Made by a program: the position numbers and the translations under genes. From positions 1-5,727 of the forward strand of contig CAIWIS010000188.1 of the NCBI GenBank assembly GCA_903912795.1: a stretch of 5,727 nt of DNA. The letters are read 5' to 3'. The stretch is from an uncultured Bacteroidales bacterium (lineage in GTDB: Bacteria; Bacteroidota; Bacteroidia; Bacteroidales; Paludibacteraceae). Shown piece by piece: positions 4,442 through 5,727 of the stretch (position 1 is its first letter; every line of letters starts with the position of its first letter). Below the pieces are notes generated by a model. It worked only from the letters and a program-made list of their open reading frames with translations. It had not been told where the DNA came from and made no database searches.

Positions 4442-5311
4442 ATGGACAAACTACGTATTACGCAATTAAAATCTGTTTTTGATACAATAGTACATAACCT
4501 AAATAACGAAGACAATAGCCAACAAGTAGAAATATGGTTTGCGCGCGAATTGCAAGAAGTGCTTGGATATGCACGTTGGGAGAATTTTATAGTAGCTATA
4601 AATCGAGCAATCGATTCGTGTAAAACACAGAATATCAACATAGATGACCATTTTCGTGAGGTCACGAAAATGGTCGTTCTTGGAAGCGGTTCAAAACGTG
4701 AAATCAACGATTTTATGCTTACGCGATATGCTTGTTATTTGATTGCCCAAAATGGCGACCCTAAAAAAGAAGAAATTGCTTTTGCTCAAAGTTATTTTGC
4801 ATTACAAACCCGAAAAGCAGAACTAATTGAAGAGCGATTAAATCATTATTCGCGCATCGAAACTAGAGAAAAACTGCGTGCCTCCGAAAAACAATTATCA
4901 CAGAATATTTTTGAACGAGGAGTTGACGATAAAGGTTTTGGACGAATTCGATCAAAAGGCGATACAGCACTGTTTGGCGGACATACCACTGAAGATATGA
5001 AACTACGACTAGGTGTAAAATCAAGCCGACCATTAGCCGATTTTCTACCCACTTTAACCATCGCTGCCAAAAACTTAGCAACCGAAATGACCAACTACAA
5101 TGTAGAAACAAAAGATTTGCAGGGCGAAAATCCCATAACTCACGAACACATTCAAAACAATACAAGTGTACGCGATATGCTTGGCAAACGCGGCATTAAG
5201 CCCGAAGAACTACCAGCTGCTGAAGATATTAAAAAAATCGAACGGCGAGTATCTGGCGATGAAAAGAAAATTGAAAAAGGCACAAACAAATTGCCAAAAA
5301 CCAAAGAATAA
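4442..5311 (+). CDS. dinD: DNA-damage-inducible protein D (DinD) homologue
   Basis: The 289 residues align by eye with Escherichia coli DinD (about 274 residues), an SOS-induced protein reported to bind RecA and inhibit its filaments. An N-terminal Bro-N-like domain (about 28-125) carries WFARELQEVLGYARWENF (32-49), AIDSCKTQNINIDDHF (56-71), TRYACYLIAQNGDPKKEEIA (94-113) and QSYFALQTRK (116-125). A charged helical segment (126-160) follows, then the DinD-type region ALFGGHTTEDMKLRLGVKSS (176-195), a DFLPTLTIAAKNLATEMTNYN stretch (200-220) and a C-terminal GIKPEELPAAEDIKKIERRV (251-270) with a lysine-rich tail. The length is normal and no damage is seen. It lies 18 bases after the KilA-N gene and shares its promoter. 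I see no recognisable LexA box, so SOS control is not supported by this sequence. Confidence 0.9.
   Translation: MDKLRITQLKSVFDTIVHNLNNEDNSQQVEIWFARELQEVLGYARWENFIVAINRAIDSCKTQNINIDDHFREVTKMVVLGSGSKREINDFMLTRYACYLIAQNGDPKKEEIAFAQSYFALQTRKAELIEERLNHYSRIETREKLRASEKQLSQNIFERGVDDKGFGRIRSKGDTALFGGHTTEDMKLRLGVKSSRPLADFLPTLTIAAKNLATEMTNYNVETKDLQGENPITHEHIQNNTSVRDMLGKRGIKPEELPAAEDIKKIERRVSGDEKKIEKGTNKLPKTKE
4646..4675. repeat. Perfect 14-bp inverted repeat inside dinD
   Basis: GACCATTTTCGTGA (4646-4659) and TCACGAAAATGGTC (4662-4675) are exact complements around GG. It spans codons 69-78 (DHFREVTKMV) in the conserved Bro-N part of the protein and starts exactly on a codon, 204 bases after the ATG. 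Confidence 0.85.
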
Positions 5312-5389
5312 TTGACTGCAATTGGAATTAACAAAATTATTTTGAGTTTATTTTTTGTTGAAGTTATTCATCTCTAATTGGTTAATGAG
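5312..5389. other. AT-rich spacer after dinD, no clear gene
   Basis: The spacer is AT-rich and contains CAAAATTATTTTG (a 13-base inverted repeat at about 5330-5342) followed by a T-rich stretch (TTTATTTTTTG). AACAAAA and TTTTGTT can pair weakly, so this may end the dinD transcript, but the stem has almost no G-C pairs. Confidence 0.3.
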
Positions 5390-5424
5390 CTGAAAATAAT
5401 GTTTATATTTGCGAGGCAGAAAAA
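5390..5424 (+). promoter_or_regulatory. Promoter-like copy 2 of the 35-bp repeat
   Basis: These 35 bases match 3985-4019 at 33 positions (GA changed to AG near the end) and carry the same TATATTTG -7 box (5404-5411). The -33 region differs (TTG at 5378-5380, 23 bases away; GGTTAAT context). A transcript from here would have a leader of about 100 bases before the small frame at 5522. That leader holds GCGGATAT twice (5453-5460 and 5485-5492) and a short frame ending HIGKYSGYAE before TAA 5467-5469, which I cannot interpret. Confidence 0.55.
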
Positions 5425-5521
5425 CACACTGCTGCACATATTGGTAAATATAGCGGATATGCGGAATAAAAATGATTAACTAATGCGGATATTTGGATAA
5501 TATAGTACATGTTTCAGTGCT

Positions 5522-5727
5522 ATGCCCTATTTTAAAATGACAGACACGACAGAAAAATACACGGCAGAAGAAATTCTTGAAATATTCAAGGAACAACACA
5601 GACTTTGCAGTCCACTTGACCCAGAAGCAGACCCGTGGGCTGAGATTACTTCGGATATGACAATTAGAGAGTGGCGATGAGCTAATGACTTAATAAATTG
5701 GAATGAATTAAGTAAGTTTTTAAATCA
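5522..5727 (+). pseudogene. Small acidic hypothetical protein interrupted by an in-frame TGA, running off the window
   Basis: From ATG 5522 (or ATG 5537 in the same frame) 52 or 47 codons read to TGA 5678-5680. The product is acidic, with TAEEILEIFKEQHRLCSPLD and then PEADPWAEITSDMTIREWR. In the same frame after the TGA the sequence continues open to the window edge for 15 codons reading ANDLINWNELSKFLN. The joined sequence looks like one continuous small protein, with the TGA where an acidic residue would fit in an EWR-x-ANDL pattern. I recall similar short Bacteroidota hypothetical proteins with WRDA-type motifs, but this is memory and not a search. A nonsense change or paired indel is the simplest reading; UGA readthrough is possible but unsupported. 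No function can be given. The 35-bp promoter repeat at 5390 may drive it. Confidence 0.5.

Noticed and set aside
5678..5680. TGA as a selenocysteine codon
   Set aside because: No convincing SECIS-type hairpin is visible just after it and the surrounding residues do not resemble a redox site.

Overview
The window looks like a chromosomal stretch from a member of the Bacteroidota, probably a Bacteroidales-type anaerobe. The evidence is a low G+C content, Bacteroidota-type promoter boxes (TTTG/TTG, about 20 bases, then TAnnTTTG), A-rich leaders without Shine-Dalgarno sequences, a secreted GH5 glycosidase ending in a type IX secretion sorting domain, and a DUF6261-like gene. Species cannot be named from the sequence alone.

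Layout. Bases 2-109 hold the last 35 codons of a small cysteine-rich protein. A spacer with a 19-bp inverted repeat and a good promoter leads to a large GH5 glycoside hydrolase (391-2337). After it comes a 350-base non-coding stretch with three REP-like hairpins (2366-2466), then a strong promoter (2509-2539) feeding a probable structured RNA that ends in a stem and a T7 tract (to 2689). Next is a compact cassette: a hairpin (2723-2755), a second G.U-rich hairpin (2766-2802), six 41-bp tandem repeats (2819-3069), a DUF6261-like gene (3138-3848) and a closing hairpin (3859-3890) whose outer arms resemble those of the first. The long reading frames over the 41-bp repeats are artefacts, because the unit length is not a multiple of three.

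The right part is a two-gene unit: a truncated KilA-N domain protein (4031-4423) and a DinD homologue (4442-5311), in the same reading frame and separated by one stop codon and six sense codons. Each gene contains a perfect inverted repeat about 203 bases after its start codon. A 35-bp promoter segment upstream of this pair is repeated (33/35) downstream of it, in front of a small gene that is broken by an in-frame TGA and runs off the window.

The glycosidase is an independent carbohydrate-degradation function; no SusC/SusD-type partners are visible. The KilA-N/DinD pair suggests accessory DNA with a stress or phage-related history. The DUF6261/tandem-repeat cassette with its neighbouring candidate RNA is the least explained part and the best candidate for an undescribed element.
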